Part shown: positions 16,995 through 26,264 of the stretch, piece after piece | How positions within the stretch are numbered: the first letter of the stretch is position 1 | Layout of the letters: each line of letters starts with the position of its first letter | Origin: CAYYKD01 sp964471825 | GTDB lineage: Bacteria > Spirochaetota > GWE2-31-10 > CAYYKD01 | Length of the DNA: 64,000 nucleotides | Reading direction: 5' to 3' | NCBI GenBank assembly: GCA_964471825.1 | Contig: CAYYKD010000019.1 | Span: forward strand, 1-64,000 | Program-made: the position numbers and the translations under genes | Notes under the pieces: generated by a model | Seen by the model: only the letters and a program-made list of their open reading frames with translations | What the model was told of the DNA's origin: nothing | Database searches by the model: none

Positions 16995-18183
16995 TAGACA
17001 CTTCCGTTTTTATGGGATAGAAGATCCCTTCCATGGTTAATAATGGATTGTTACTATAGAGTTGGATCTTTGATGATTGTTCTGTTATAAGCTGATTTAA
17101 GGAGCCGAGTTCCGAGTATGAGAGGAGTGACAGCCCCTTGATTGTCTGAACTTCGCCGGATTCCCGTTTTAATATCTCACTCTCAATTATATGAGACATT
17201 TCATTTAATAAGGCCACAGAGACCTTCTTATCGTTGTACTCAGATAGAAGATCGTGAAGTTCTGTTACCGTATGTACAGGATTAAAGACACAGTTTAGAA
17301 TCTTTAGGGCATCGGTTACAATGTTTTTTCGATAGAGAGGGTCATCTCTATTGATAAAGTCATTAATGGACTCATAATCATCCTCACATGAAAATTTTGT
17401 CTTTAATACTGTCTTTACATTGTTCAAGGAGAGATCATTAAAATAGTAGCATCTACACCTTGAAACAATTGTCTGAATAACCTTATTTCGGTTCTCAGCC
17501 AGTAGGATAAAAAAGAGGGATTTTGAAGGTTCCTCAAGTCGTTTAAGCAGAATATTTGAAGATGACTCATCAAGATGATCTACATGATCGATTATTACAA
17601 CCCTATTTATGTTGGATTGTTTGATGAATGTCCAATCAAGAACCGCTCTAACTGAGTTTACAGGAATATTTTTTTTCTTATAGAGAGACTGCAATGACAA
17701 CAACGCCTTTAGTACATCTTCCTTTTTTTCGAAAATCGCATTGTCATCTATAAGTTCAAGAAGAAGGGTTATATTTGAGTTGATTGTTTTTTTGTCTGTG
17801 TCTGAGAATGTATCAGAAATAAAGGAATCATTTAGTGATAGTCTGATAAGCCTTAATACTTTTACCATTTCATTGTAGAACTTTTTTTCCTTTGTTTGTT
17901 CATAGAGATTGTTTAAAGTTATGTAGAGATTTGTAAAATCCCTCCTGGACAAAAAAACAAGCCCTTGAAAATCCAGTGTCTCAAAGGACCGGCAATTTGC
18001 ACATCTGCAATTTGAGTTCTCAGGTGTTTCACAATTCAACAATCTTGCAAGCTCGAGAGCGGCAGTTAACTTTGCTGATGACTCTGCACCATGAAAAAGC
18101 ATACTATTACTTAAGGCACCCTTTGTTAAATCTTTTATTAACAGATCTGTTACCGATTCAAGACAGATAATTTCATCAAACAT
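16987..18183 (-). CDS. holB: DNA polymerase III delta-prime-like subunit
   Basis: 398 residues. The N-terminal AAA+-like domain has a degenerate P-loop (HGAESSAKLTAALELA), a cysteine cluster CETPENSNCRCANC typical of the clamp-loader zinc module, VIIDHVDHLDESSSNILLKRLEEPS, and sensor region TIVSRCRCYYF. The damaged P-loop fits delta-prime, which does not hydrolyse ATP. A ~110-residue polar insertion (about 75-185) lies between the zinc module and the Walker B region and is longer than I expect. It lies in a signalling cluster, between a PilZ-like gene and the NtrB-like kinase. Confidence 0.8.
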   Translation of the reverse strand: MFDEIICLESVTDLLIKDLTKGALSNSMLFHGAESSAKLTAALELARLLNCETPENSNCRCANCRSFETLDFQGLVFLSRRDFTNLYITLNNLYEQTKEKKFYNEMVKVLRLIRLSLNDSFISDTFSDTDKKTINSNITLLLELIDDNAIFEKKEDVLKALLSLQSLYKKKNIPVNSVRAVLDWTFIKQSNINRVVIIDHVDHLDESSSNILLKRLEEPSKSLFFILLAENRNKVIQTIVSRCRCYYFNDLSLNNVKTVLKTKFSCEDDYESINDFINRDDPLYRKNIVTDALKILNCVFNPVHTVTELHDLLSEYNDKKVSVALLNEMSHIIESEILKRESGEVQTIKGLSLLSYSELGSLNQLITEQSSKIQLYSNNPLLTMEGIFYPIKTEVSNG

Positions 18184-18198
18184 CTCAACTCCCGTTAC

Positions 18199-18597
18199 CT
18201 ATTTACCAAGATACTGCTTTTTACACAACTCATTAAGAAGCAGTTGAAACATATTCTCTTTATCGGATGGTTCATCAATCATTACCCTAAGGCCAACCAT
18301 GACATAGTAGTCCTCCTCAAATAGATCGAGGATTTTCTTCCATAGAATATCACATTTAAATATATATTTTGTTAAATCATACTCAAACGATACCTCTACA
18401 AGACAACTATCCTCTGAGCAGGAAAATATATTGTTAAATAACACACTATTATCTGAAAAAACAACCTGGAAGCCGTTAAATGACAGATTAATAATGCTAC
18501 AATCCGCAGTAATATCATTATTTAGAATAAGTACCCCGTTGAGATTTAACTCGTTTCTGTAGGTCAGGCGATTATTAATATAGTATCTTCCGTACAT
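18199..18597 (-). CDS. PilZ-like domain protein
   Basis: 132 residues. The pattern YRNELNLNGVLILN ... CSIINLSFNGFQVVF and the beta-rich middle, ending in VGLRV, resemble PilZ domains, but the RxxxR and D/NxSxxG motifs are weak (NLSFNG). If genuine it would bind cyclic di-GMP poorly or not at all. It is the first gene of the minus-strand signalling run, 15 bases before holB. Confidence 0.5.
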   Translation of the reverse strand: MYGRYYINNRLTYRNELNLNGVLILNNDITADCSIINLSFNGFQVVFSDNSVLFNNIFSCSEDSCLVEVSFEYDLTKYIFKCDILWKKILDLFEEDYYVMVGLRVMIDEPSDKENMFQLLLNELCKKQYLGK

Positions 18598-18892
18598 AGA
18601 CCACCATTATAAGGGTACTTAGAATCATTAAATAATATAACTATTATCGTCAATTTAATCAATCATTTTTAAGGAATCATTTTATCGTTTTATATTATCG
18701 TTTCATCGTTTTATCGATAAATAAATTGATATTCTAATGTAAATATTTCGGCAGTGCCGGTTTTTATATTGACTAAATTATAAAAATTAAGTTATATTTC
18801 TTATTCTTAATTATGCGTTATACATTACATTATATATTACATGATTATTATATATTACATGATACAGAGTGATACAGGTTATGGAGAGTCAA
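18598..18892. other. AT-rich divergent intergenic region with ATCGTTTTAT repeats
   Basis: It separates the minus-strand PilZ-like gene from mgtE. At ~18670-18720 there are four degenerate copies of ATCGTTTTAT, and ATATTACATGATTATTATAT-like duplications occur at 18830-18860. I looked for an M-box magnesium riboswitch before mgtE and did not see one. Confidence 0.5.
18769..18797 (+). promoter_or_regulatory. Sigma-70-type promoter of mgtE
   Basis: TTGACT at 18769-18774, 17-base spacer, TTATAT at 18792-18797. This leaves a leader of about 90 bases before the chosen start. Confidence 0.55.
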
Positions 18893-20227
18893 ATGGAAAA
18901 AATAATTGAGCTGATTGAAAACAACAGATACTTTGATGCCAGAACTGAGATTCTCAACCTGAATGTTGTTGATATTGCAAAGATTTTTGACCAGATTCCA
19001 AAGGAAAAATACCTCATCCTGTTTAGACTTCTGCCTAAAAATATCGCCGCCGATGTTTTTTCCTATATGGACTATGAACAGGAACAATTCATCATCGAGT
19101 CCATTACAGATAAGGAACTTGCCTACATATCCAGTGAACTCTATATAGATGACCTTGTTGATTTCATCGAAGAGATGCCTGCAAACCTTGTTCAGAAATT
19201 GTTGAAATCAACCGACGACTCAACCCGTAAACTTATAAATCAGATCCTAAGTTACCCGGACAACTCAGCCGGCTCTATTATGACTGTCGAGTATGTAGAG
19301 TTTAAAAAGATGATGACAATAAAAGAAGCACTTATTCATCTAAAAAAAGTCGGAATTGACAAGGAAACCATTGACACCTGCTATGTAATTGATAATAACA
19401 GGATGCTTGAGGGGCTGATATCGATTAGGAAACTGATCCTCAGTAATGACGATGACCTTATTGAAGATGTAATGAATACAAATATAATAAGTGTATACAC
19501 CCTTGATGATCAGGAAACAGTTGCATCTGTTTTTAAAAAATATGACTTTGTTACAATGCCGGTTGTTGACAATGAGAACCGGCTAGTAGGGATAATCACG
19601 ATAGATGATATTGTTGATATCATAGATCAGGAGAATACAGAGGACTTTCAAAAGATGGCTGCTATTCAACCGATTGATGATGAATACCTCAAGACCGGTG
19701 TGTTTACCCTTGCAAAGAAGAGGATTGTATGGCTATTTGTACTAATGATCTCGGCAACCTTTGCCGGTTCAATTATTGAGAGTTTTCAGAGTATACTACA
19801 AACCGTTGTTGTCCTGGTCGCATTCATCCCAATGCTTATGAATACAGGCGGTAATGCAGGAAGCCAATCATCTACCCTAATCATCAGAGGTCTTGCAATG
19901 GGCGAGATAAACCTCAATGATTATTTGAGGGTCCTATGGAAGGAGCTTAGAGTGGGGGTAGTTGTCGGTTCTGCACTGTCAATTGCGAATTTCCTTAGAA
20001 TTTTTTTTATTGAAAAAACCAGCCTTAAAGTTTCACTTGCTGTTTGTGTGAGCCTATTTCTAACTGTAATATTAGCAAAAGTGATCGGTAGTATTCTGCC
20101 GATAATTGCAAAGCGATTAAAACTCGACCCTGCAATTATGGCTGCCCCCATTATTACAACTATAGTTGACGGAACTTCACTATTTATATATCTTACAGCG
20201 GCAACATACCTGCTTGGTCTAAAATAA
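18893..20227 (+). CDS. mgtE: Magnesium transporter MgtE
   Basis: 444 residues from the ATG at 18893, chosen because GGAGAG lies just upstream. A GTG at 18869 and an ATG at 18881 are poorer. Order: MgtE N domain (helical, ~1-125), two CBS motifs (~130-250), a connecting helix, then five membrane helices with FIPMLMNTGGNAGSQSSTLIIR and the final ITTIVDGTSLFIY. This is a gated Mg2+ channel of the inner membrane, with regulation through Mg2+ bound between the cytosolic domains. Confidence 0.96.
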   Translation: MEKIIELIENNRYFDARTEILNLNVVDIAKIFDQIPKEKYLILFRLLPKNIAADVFSYMDYEQEQFIIESITDKELAYISSELYIDDLVDFIEEMPANLVQKLLKSTDDSTRKLINQILSYPDNSAGSIMTVEYVEFKKMMTIKEALIHLKKVGIDKETIDTCYVIDNNRMLEGLISIRKLILSNDDDLIEDVMNTNIISVYTLDDQETVASVFKKYDFVTMPVVDNENRLVGIITIDDIVDIIDQENTEDFQKMAAIQPIDDEYLKTGVFTLAKKRIVWLFVLMISATFAGSIIESFQSILQTVVVLVAFIPMLMNTGGNAGSQSSTLIIRGLAMGEINLNDYLRVLWKELRVGVVVGSALSIANFLRIFFIEKTSLKVSLAVCVSLFLTVILAKVIGSILPIIAKRLKLDPAIMAAPIITTIVDGTSLFIYLTAATYLLGLK

Positions 20228-20259
20228 CCATTTTTTTAAATTTTGTCATACACTTCTCG

Positions 20260-20294
20260 TTATGATTATCGTGCATAATGCCGGATAATCATAA
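20260..20294 (+). terminator. Hairpin after mgtE
   Basis: TTATGATTATC and GATAATCATAA form an 11-bp stem with a 13-base loop, followed by a short T-rich stretch. It is a plausible but weak terminator of mgtE. Confidence 0.5.
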
Positions 20295-20357
20295 TTATTC
20301 AAATTCTACAAATACTAAATTATGTATATAATCTGTAAATTATATTATAAAATAACA

Positions 20358-20384
20358 TTGACTTTTTATTAGAATAATTATAAA
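20358..20384 (+). promoter_or_regulatory. Possible promoter of the first mosaic lipoprotein
   Basis: TTGACT at 20358-20363 with TATAAA at 20379-20384 (15-base spacer). The ATG at 20394 follows so closely that the transcript would have a very short or no leader, consistent with the lack of a ribosome-binding site there. Confidence 0.4.
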
Positions 20385-20393
20385 TGTTTTTAT

Positions 20394-21352
20394 ATGAAAA
20401 AATATATGATCTTGTCTCTTGTTTTAATGATGTCGTTGTTGTTATTAATCACGAATTGTAGTATAGGAGAACAACCGGTAGTTAGTGTCGTAGAGTCTTC
20501 TGTAGACCTTTCAGGTGATGTTACAATAAAGTCTGATGTAAAAGTAAGTAGTAATTGGTGGGTGGAATTTACATCTACTGCTTGTCACGATTACTTACAA
20601 GATGGAACTTTAAGATACTGTGCAACAAATAGAATATTTGAACCTTATAGAAACACTAAGATAGTAAATGACTATACGATCCGCTTTAAAGTACCACCTA
20701 AAGCTNNNNNNNNNNNNNNNNNNNNNNNNNNNNNNNNNNNNNNNNNNNNNNNNNNNNNNNNNNNNNNNNNNNNNNNNNNNNNNNNNNNNNNNNNNNNNNN
20801 NNNNNAAACACTAAGATAGTAAATGACTATACGATCCGCTTTAAAGTACCACCTAAAGCTGTTACTTCACATCTTTGGGTAGGCGGATATAATGGTATAC
20901 CTAAAATAACTAAAAACATAATGAAAGTTAACTATCCTGAGTTACTCAATATCATCGTAACTACAGCCTCTGTAGGCGACAAAGTAACTATAACAAGCGA
21001 TAAACCTTTTTTTGATGTAGAAACTTTTTCAAAAGAAAAAGTATTGGAATTGTTCCAATGTAATTATAGGATAGTTTGGATGGAAGTAGAAAAGGAGAAA
21101 CTGAATGAAGAGCCTGAATGGTTAAATCTTGAAAAATATCCTATCAACCCTGAAGCCTATTATATGGAAGCTTTAACGCCATATTCGGTAACATTTACTC
21201 TACCAGACTATGCACGAACAGGAACTGTCCATATTTTAACCGAACACGGATTAACAAATGAAAGTCACTTTCTTGATATTGAAGGTATAATCGTTATTAA
21301 AGAAAATGCGGCTCCATATTATTGCACAAAAGAGATATTAACTGTACAATAA
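20394..21352 (+). CDS. Mosaic lipoprotein, copy 1 (interrupted by an assembly gap)
   Basis: It begins with a lipoprotein signal (LLLLITNCSIGEQ). The frame runs 104 codons to 20705, then 100 N, then 55 bases that repeat 20651-20705 exactly. Joining 20705 to 20861 keeps the frame and gives 267 residues, the same as copy 2 at 21456. The N-terminal ~50 residues, the PPKAVTS-LWVGGY block and the C-terminal ENAAPYYCTKEILTV are almost identical in both copies. Residues ~52-80 and several short loops differ strongly. No known domain is recognised; it may be a beta-sandwich outer-surface lipoprotein. Confidence 0.75.
20706..20805. other. Assembly gap of exactly 100 N
   Basis: The run is flanked by identical 55-base sequences (20651-20705 and 20806-20860). 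A 100-N spacer between contigs ending in the same 55-mer is the signature of an unmerged k-mer overlap. The true sequence is probably 155 bases shorter here. Confidence 0.9.
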
Positions 21353-21380
21353 TGGACTTTTAAGTTTAATGATTTTGATT

Positions 21381-21410
21381 TAGTCGGCGTGTTTTATTAT
21401 TCGCCGATTA
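21381..21410 (+). terminator. Hairpin between the two lipoprotein genes
   Basis: TAGTCGGCG pairs with CGCCGATTA (one G-U) across a 12-base T-rich loop, just after copy 1. There is no strong T tract after it, so it may be a weak terminator or a processing site. Confidence 0.5.
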
Positions 21411-21455
21411 AATATTTATGAATTAAAAAAGTATAAGACTTTTAAGGTGGATAAA

Positions 21456-22259
21456 ATGAAAAAGTATATTGCAATCTCTCTTGTTTTAATGATGTCGTTG
21501 TTGTTATTAATCACGAATTGTAGTATAGGAGAACAACCGGTAGTTAGTGTCGTAGAGTCTTCTGTAGACCTTTCAGGTGATGTTACAATAAAGTCTGATG
21601 TAAAAGTAAGTAGTAATTGGTATGTAAACTTTTATTCAACAGCGATTCATGATCATAATTTTGATGATATACTTCAATTTGATCCAACAGGCAGGTTACA
21701 CTTTAGACATGATTATGAAAAAATAGTCAATGATTATACGATTAGTTTTAAAGTACCACCTAAAGCTGTTACTTCATATCTTTGGGTAGGCGGATATGAT
21801 GGTATACCAAAAAAAACGAACAACATAATGAAAGTGAACTATCCTGAGTTACTCAATATCATCGTAACTAGAGCCTCTGCAGGCGAAAAAGTAACTATAA
21901 AAAGTGATAAACCTTTTTTTGATGTAGATACTTTTTCAAAAGAAAAAGTATTAGAATTGTTTAGTTATGATTATAGAATTGTTTGGATAGAAGTAGATGA
22001 AAATAGGCAAAAAGAGGAAGCTGAGTTTGGTAATCTTGAAAAATATCCTATCAACCCTGAAGCCTATGATATGGATGCTTTAACGCCAGATTCGGTAACA
22101 TTTATTCTACCAGACTATGCCCGAACAGGGACTGTCCATGTTTTAACCGAGCACGGATTAACAAATGACTGCTGGGAATTTGATTTAGAAAGCGTAATCG
22201 TTATTAAAGAAAATGCGGCTCCATATTATTGCACAAAAGAGATATTAACTGTAAATTGA
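21456..22259 (+). CDS. Mosaic lipoprotein, copy 2
   Basis: 267 residues from the ATG at 21456, with AAGGTGG 5 bases upstream; a GTG at 21447 lies inside that site. Lipoprotein signal LLLLITNCS. The DNA is identical to copy 1 across the signal peptide and the next ~100 bases, diverges over residues ~52-80, and is near-identical again afterwards. The patchwork suggests gene conversion between family members or selection on an exposed loop. No domain is recognised. Confidence 0.8.
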   Translation: MKKYIAISLVLMMSLLLLITNCSIGEQPVVSVVESSVDLSGDVTIKSDVKVSSNWYVNFYSTAIHDHNFDDILQFDPTGRLHFRHDYEKIVNDYTISFKVPPKAVTSYLWVGGYDGIPKKTNNIMKVNYPELLNIIVTRASAGEKVTIKSDKPFFDVDTFSKEKVLELFSYDYRIVWIEVDENRQKEEAEFGNLEKYPINPEAYDMDALTPDSVTFILPDYARTGTVHVLTEHGLTNDCWEFDLESVIVIKENAAPYYCTKEILTVN

Positions 22260-22395
22260 TTCTTGAATCTGTAGTTCATAGTTTAATCGGCATGTTTCTA
22301 ACCCTCGTTTTTATCTAACAAAATATTAGAAGTAACTTTTCAACTTATCATTCTTTAAACTCACAGATTTTATTTTATTTTTATTTAACTATTCA

Positions 22396-22447
22396 TTGAC
22401 TTATTTATACATATGAGTTATTATTCATATGAACGGTTGTTCATGTA
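22396..22447 (+). promoter_or_regulatory. Promoter and overlapping ArsR-type operators of the metal-efflux operon
   Basis: TTGACT (22396-22401), 17-base spacer, TATTAT (22419-22424). CATATGA ... TCATATG (22410-22431) and CATATGAACGGTTGTTCATG (22426-22445, with ATGAAC/GTTCAT arms) are overlapping inverted repeats covering the -10 box and start point. Both match the imperfect dyads bound by SmtB/CadC-type repressors, so autorepression relieved by metal is likely. Confidence 0.75.
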
Positions 22448-22465
22448 TTATATTGGAGATGGATA

Positions 22466-22837
22466 ATGCAAAAAAAAGAAATTGATACTTGCAGGTGTGA
22501 TATTATTGATATTACCAGAGTAAAAAAGGTGTCGTTAGATTGTCCTGATAAAGAGACTATTGATAATCTGGCTGATTTTTTTAAAGTGATGGGTGATAAG
22601 ACAAGATTAAAGATTATTTCTTCTTTGGTTATCACCGAGCTGTGTGTATGTGATATATCACATATACTGGGGATGAGCCAGTCAGCAGTCTCTCATCAAT
22701 TGATTGTTTTAAAAAAAAATGGATTTGTGAAGTATAAAAGGGTGGGTAAAATTGTTTATTACTCGCTAAATGATGAACATATAACAACAATTTTTAATGT
22801 TGGTCTGGTACATCTACTGGAGCAAAAAGGACTATAG
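22466..22837 (+). CDS. ArsR/SmtB-family metal-responsive repressor
   Basis: 123 residues. Winged helix with the alpha-3 metal motif ELCVCDISHILG, recognition helix MSQSAVSHQLIVLKKNGFVKYKRVGK, and C-terminal helix with DEHITTIF. The CVC motif and the N-terminal cysteine cluster DTCRCD are as in CadC-type (Cd/Pb/Zn) sensors. The D-x-H-type residues near the end could give a zinc site as well. It ends one base before the P-type ATPase, and its own promoter carries two dyads. Confidence 0.93.
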   Translation: MQKKEIDTCRCDIIDITRVKKVSLDCPDKETIDNLADFFKVMGDKTRLKIISSLVITELCVCDISHILGMSQSAVSHQLIVLKKNGFVKYKRVGKIVYYSLNDEHITTIFNVGLVHLLEQKGL

Positions 22838-22838
22838 T

Positions 22839-24959
22839 ATGATAGAAACAAAATTAGAATTTATTCTTGAGGGACTTGTGTGTTCAAGCTGCTCTTCTGA
22901 TATTGAGAAGGAGGTGCTGAAAATAAGCGGTATTGATGATGCCTCAATCAATTTTTTAACCAAAAAATTGACTGTACTTACAAATGATAAAGCCGATCAT
23001 GATGAAGTTTTTAGAATGATAAAGCAGATTTCAAAAAATACAGAGTCAAGTATAAAAGTATTAAAAATCGGTAAAAAATCTACAAATGGAGGAAATAACA
23101 ATTATATAAAAATAATGTTTATTAAACTCTCAGTTGCATTAGCATTATATATTTCAGCCCTCATAATAAAAAATAGTTATATTGCTTTAATATTATATAC
23201 TGTAGCATTGATTATTTCAGGTTATGAACTCTATTTCAAAGCATTTAAAAATATTATTAAGGGTAAAATATTTGATGAAAAGTTTTTAATGATGATAGCT
23301 ACAGCCGGTGCTTTTGTAATTAAAGAATTTGCAGAAGGGGCCGCGGTTATGATATTTTTTCAAATTGGGGAGCTACTGCAGATGTTAGCAGTTGACAAAT
23401 CCAGGCGTTCTATTGAATCACTAATTAATATAAAACCTGTATCAGTAAATCTGAAAATCGATAATAAATATGAAACTGTTAATCCTGCAAGTGTTCCTGT
23501 GGGGAGTATAATACTAGCTAAACCAGGGGATAGAATTGCGATAGACGGAAAGGTCTTTAAGGGGGATTCTATAATTGACACAAGTTCAATAACAGGAGAA
23601 AGCATACCACTATCAGTATCAGCCGGTGACAAAATTCTATCAGGTACAGTTAACTTAAGCTCGACAATTGAAATATTAACAACCGAGATATTTGAGAACT
23701 CAACAGTAAGCAGGATATTAAAACTTGTAGAGAATGCATCGGAAAGAAAAGCAAGGACTGAAAATTTTATTACAAAATTTGCTGCTGTCTATACACCTAT
23801 AGTCGTTATACTGGCATTATTAATCTCCTTTATACCACCACTATTGATTAGCGGAGCTTCATTCTATGATTGGATATATAGGGGATTGTTATTTTTAGTT
23901 ATTTCTTGCCCCTGTGCCTTAGTGATATCTATCCCGCTTGGTTTTTTTGGAGGCCTTGGAGCTGCCTCTGCAAATGGAGTCCTAATTAAGGGTGCAAACT
24001 ATCTGGAAGCAATCAAAAAAGTAAAAACAGTAATATTTGATAAAACAGGTACTCTTACAAAGGGTATTTTTGAGGTCGTTGAGGTCTTGAGTACTGAAAA
24101 TTACAATAAAGAGACACTTATCGAGTTGGCCTGCTATGGTGAATATTATTCTAATCATCCTCTTGCTAAAGCTATCGTAAATCACTGCAAAGTTGATATT
24201 GATCCGTCTCTTATTAAAAAACATACCGAGTTTCCTGGGATGGGGTCTGAGGTTCATCTTGAGGACAAAACAATCCTAATTGGTAATAAAAGATTGATGG
24301 ATCAGTTTGGTGTGTTTTTCAAGGAAGGGGCTTATCAGGACATTAATTGTAAAGGCTCAGAAATATTTATCGCAATAGACGGTGTCTATGCAGGTACATT
24401 CTTACTACGGGATAATATAAAAGAAGATGCTCAGTTTTGTATTGATTCTCTTAAGTCCGAAGGTGTAAAAGAGATTGTAATGCTTACGGGAGATAACAAA
24501 AATAATGCCAAAGATGTGGCTGACAAACTTGGCATCAACAAGTTTTACTCCAACCTTTTGCCTGAGGAAAAAGTGATCTTAACAGAGAAGATTAAAATTG
24601 AAACAAAAGGTAGAGGGGTAACGATATTTGTTGGAGATGGGATTAATGATGCTCCTGTCTTATCCTGTGCAGATGTTGGTGTAAGTATGGGTGGCCTGGG
24701 GAGTGATGCCGCAATAGAATCCTCCGATATTGTCATTGTAAATGATAATCCTGCTAAACTTGTCACCGCAATTCGAATTGCAAAGAAGACAGGCGTAATC
24801 GTTATGCAAAATATTATTCTTGCACTGAGTATAAAGGCTGCAGTTTTGGTATTGGGAGCAGGTGGCCTGGCAACTATGTGGGAAGCAGTCTTTGCAGATG
24901 TCGGTGTTACTATACTTGCCGTTTTTAATTCTATGAGAATACTAAGAGCTAAGTTTTAG
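22839..24959 (+). CDS. Zn/Cd/Pb-type P1B-ATPase
   Basis: 706 residues from the ATG at 22839. A single N-terminal metal-binding domain has C15/C18 (GLVCSSCSSDIE). The TM metal site is CPC (C357-C359), the phosphorylated aspartate is D401 (DKTGTLTKG), the HP motif is SNHPLAKA, and GDGINDAP completes the hinge. The last TM holds AVFADVGVT, whose aspartate marks the Zn/Cd/Pb (P1B-2) subgroup rather than copper pumps. It exports divalent heavy metals across the inner membrane under control of the ArsR gene 1 base upstream. Confidence 0.95.
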   Translation: MIETKLEFILEGLVCSSCSSDIEKEVLKISGIDDASINFLTKKLTVLTNDKADHDEVFRMIKQISKNTESSIKVLKIGKKSTNGGNNNYIKIMFIKLSVALALYISALIIKNSYIALILYTVALIISGYELYFKAFKNIIKGKIFDEKFLMMIATAGAFVIKEFAEGAAVMIFFQIGELLQMLAVDKSRRSIESLINIKPVSVNLKIDNKYETVNPASVPVGSIILAKPGDRIAIDGKVFKGDSIIDTSSITGESIPLSVSAGDKILSGTVNLSSTIEILTTEIFENSTVSRILKLVENASERKARTENFITKFAAVYTPIVVILALLISFIPPLLISGASFYDWIYRGLLFLVISCPCALVISIPLGFFGGLGAASANGVLIKGANYLEAIKKVKTVIFDKTGTLTKGIFEVVEVLSTENYNKETLIELACYGEYYSNHPLAKAIVNHCKVDIDPSLIKKHTEFPGMGSEVHLEDKTILIGNKRLMDQFGVFFKEGAYQDINCKGSEIFIAIDGVYAGTFLLRDNIKEDAQFCIDSLKSEGVKEIVMLTGDNKNNAKDVADKLGINKFYSNLLPEEKVILTEKIKIETKGRGVTIFVGDGINDAPVLSCADVGVSMGGLGSDAAIESSDIVIVNDNPAKLVTAIRIAKKTGVIVMQNIILALSIKAAVLVLGAGGLATMWEAVFADVGVTILAVFNSMRILRAKF

Positions 24960-25004
24960 CCTGATATTTATCAATAGATTTTTGCTATAGATTATTGGAT
25001 TATG

Positions 25005-25044
25005 ATATGTAAAAATAAAAAGGCTGCCCTTTTTGGACAGCCCC
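25005..25044 (-). terminator. Rho-independent terminator of arcC
   Basis: On the minus strand GGCTGTCC pairs with GGGCAGCC around AAAAA and is followed by TTTTTATTTTTA. The whole ~35-base block is nearly the same as the plus-strand block at 62604-62640 just before the transposase. Confidence 0.8.
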
Positions 25045-25066
25045 ATTTGATTAGTTTGGATTAAAA

Positions 25067-26050
25067 TTAACCTACTACTATCTCTGTACCGTCTTTACCT
25101 TCAATTGCTGCAGGTAAAAACTCAATATCTGTAATAATTGCTTTGTTTTTCTTATCTGCTTTAACAAAGTCTATAGCAGCCTGGATCTTAGGTCCCATAG
25201 AACCGCCTGGAAATTGACCATCTTTTAAGAACTTCTCAGCTTCAGATACAGTCATTCTTGGCCACTCTTTTTGAGTCGGTTTGCCAAAATCAGTACAAAC
25301 TTTTCTAACACCTGTTACAATTATAAGTGTGTTTGAACCTGTTGCTATAGCAAGCTTCATTGTAGCAAAGTCCTTATCTATAACGGCGTCCATTCCTTCA
25401 ATCCAGCCTTTTCTTTCACCTGAATCTTCATAATATACAGGTATTCCGCCGCCGCCGCCTGCGATAACAACATAGTCATTATCAAGAAGTGCATTAATTG
25501 CATCCTTCTCAACTATATCAATCGGATATGGAGATGGAACTACTCTTCTCCAGCCTCTGTTTGAATCAGCTTTCATTATCCAGCCTTTCTCTGCTTGAAG
25601 TTTTTTTGCCTCTTCTTCAGTATAGAACATTCCGATATATTTTGAAGGGTTCTTAACTGATGGATCATCCTTACTTACAACAACCTGAGTAGGTACAGTT
25701 ACAACGCTTCTTGTAATCTTACCTGATCTTTGAATCATCATATTTTGTAGACACTGCTCAACCATGTAACCGATTGAACCCTCTGTCTGAGCAACAGCAA
25801 CGCCAAGTGGAGTATCAGGAAGTTTTGGATTAGCTTTTTTACCTGCATCAACAGCTTCCATAATAACACCAACCTGTGGTCCATTTCCATGAGATATTAA
25901 AAAATCATAACCTTTCTCAATTAACTCAACAACAGGAACCAATGATTTTCTTGCTGCTGCAAATTGTTCTGCTATTGACTCTTTACCTTTTTCCATCAAA
26001 GCGTTTCCGCCAAGAGCTAAAACTATAAGTTTTTCTCTGTTTTTTTTCAT
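25067..26050 (-). CDS. arcC: Carbamate kinase
   Basis: 327 residues, amino-acid-kinase fold. LALGGNALMEKG, ISHGNGPQVG, AGGGGIPVYYE, VIDKDFA and FPGGSMGPKIQAAIDF are diagnostic. It makes ATP from carbamoyl phosphate and ADP, usually the last step of arginine deiminase or purine fermentation. No arcA or arcB is nearby, so it stands alone. A strong AAAAGGGG ribosome site precedes the start. Confidence 0.97.
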   Translation of the reverse strand: MKKNREKLIVLALGGNALMEKGKESIAEQFAAARKSLVPVVELIEKGYDFLISHGNGPQVGVIMEAVDAGKKANPKLPDTPLGVAVAQTEGSIGYMVEQCLQNMMIQRSGKITRSVVTVPTQVVVSKDDPSVKNPSKYIGMFYTEEEAKKLQAEKGWIMKADSNRGWRRVVPSPYPIDIVEKDAINALLDNDYVVIAGGGGGIPVYYEDSGERKGWIEGMDAVIDKDFATMKLAIATGSNTLIIVTGVRKVCTDFGKPTQKEWPRMTVSEAEKFLKDGQFPGGSMGPKIQAAIDFVKADKKNKAIITDIEFLPAAIEGKDGTEIVVG

Positions 26051-26208
26051 AATTATCCCCTTTTAGCTATATTACAATAAATATCGACCATTCCAACACA
26101 ATACAGGAACGGCTTTATGAGGCGGTATTTTATATGATTTAAAAATATTGTCAAGTTAAATTTGAATAAATGTGTTTTTTGTTACAAGAATAAAATACAA
26201 ATAACGGT

Positions 26209-26237
26209 TTGAACTTTTTGAATATTTATATTATATT
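26209..26237 (+). promoter_or_regulatory. Sigma-70 promoter of the trxB operon
   Basis: TTGAAC at 26209-26214, 17-base spacer, TATATT at 26232-26237, 27 bases before the trxB ATG. Confidence 0.65.
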
Positions 26238-26264
26238 TAACTCTATAAGTTTGGAGGATCTAAA

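Noticed and set aside
18598..18892. Magnesium (M-box) riboswitch before mgtE
   Set aside because: The region is too AT-rich, and none of the conserved M-box segments could be seen.
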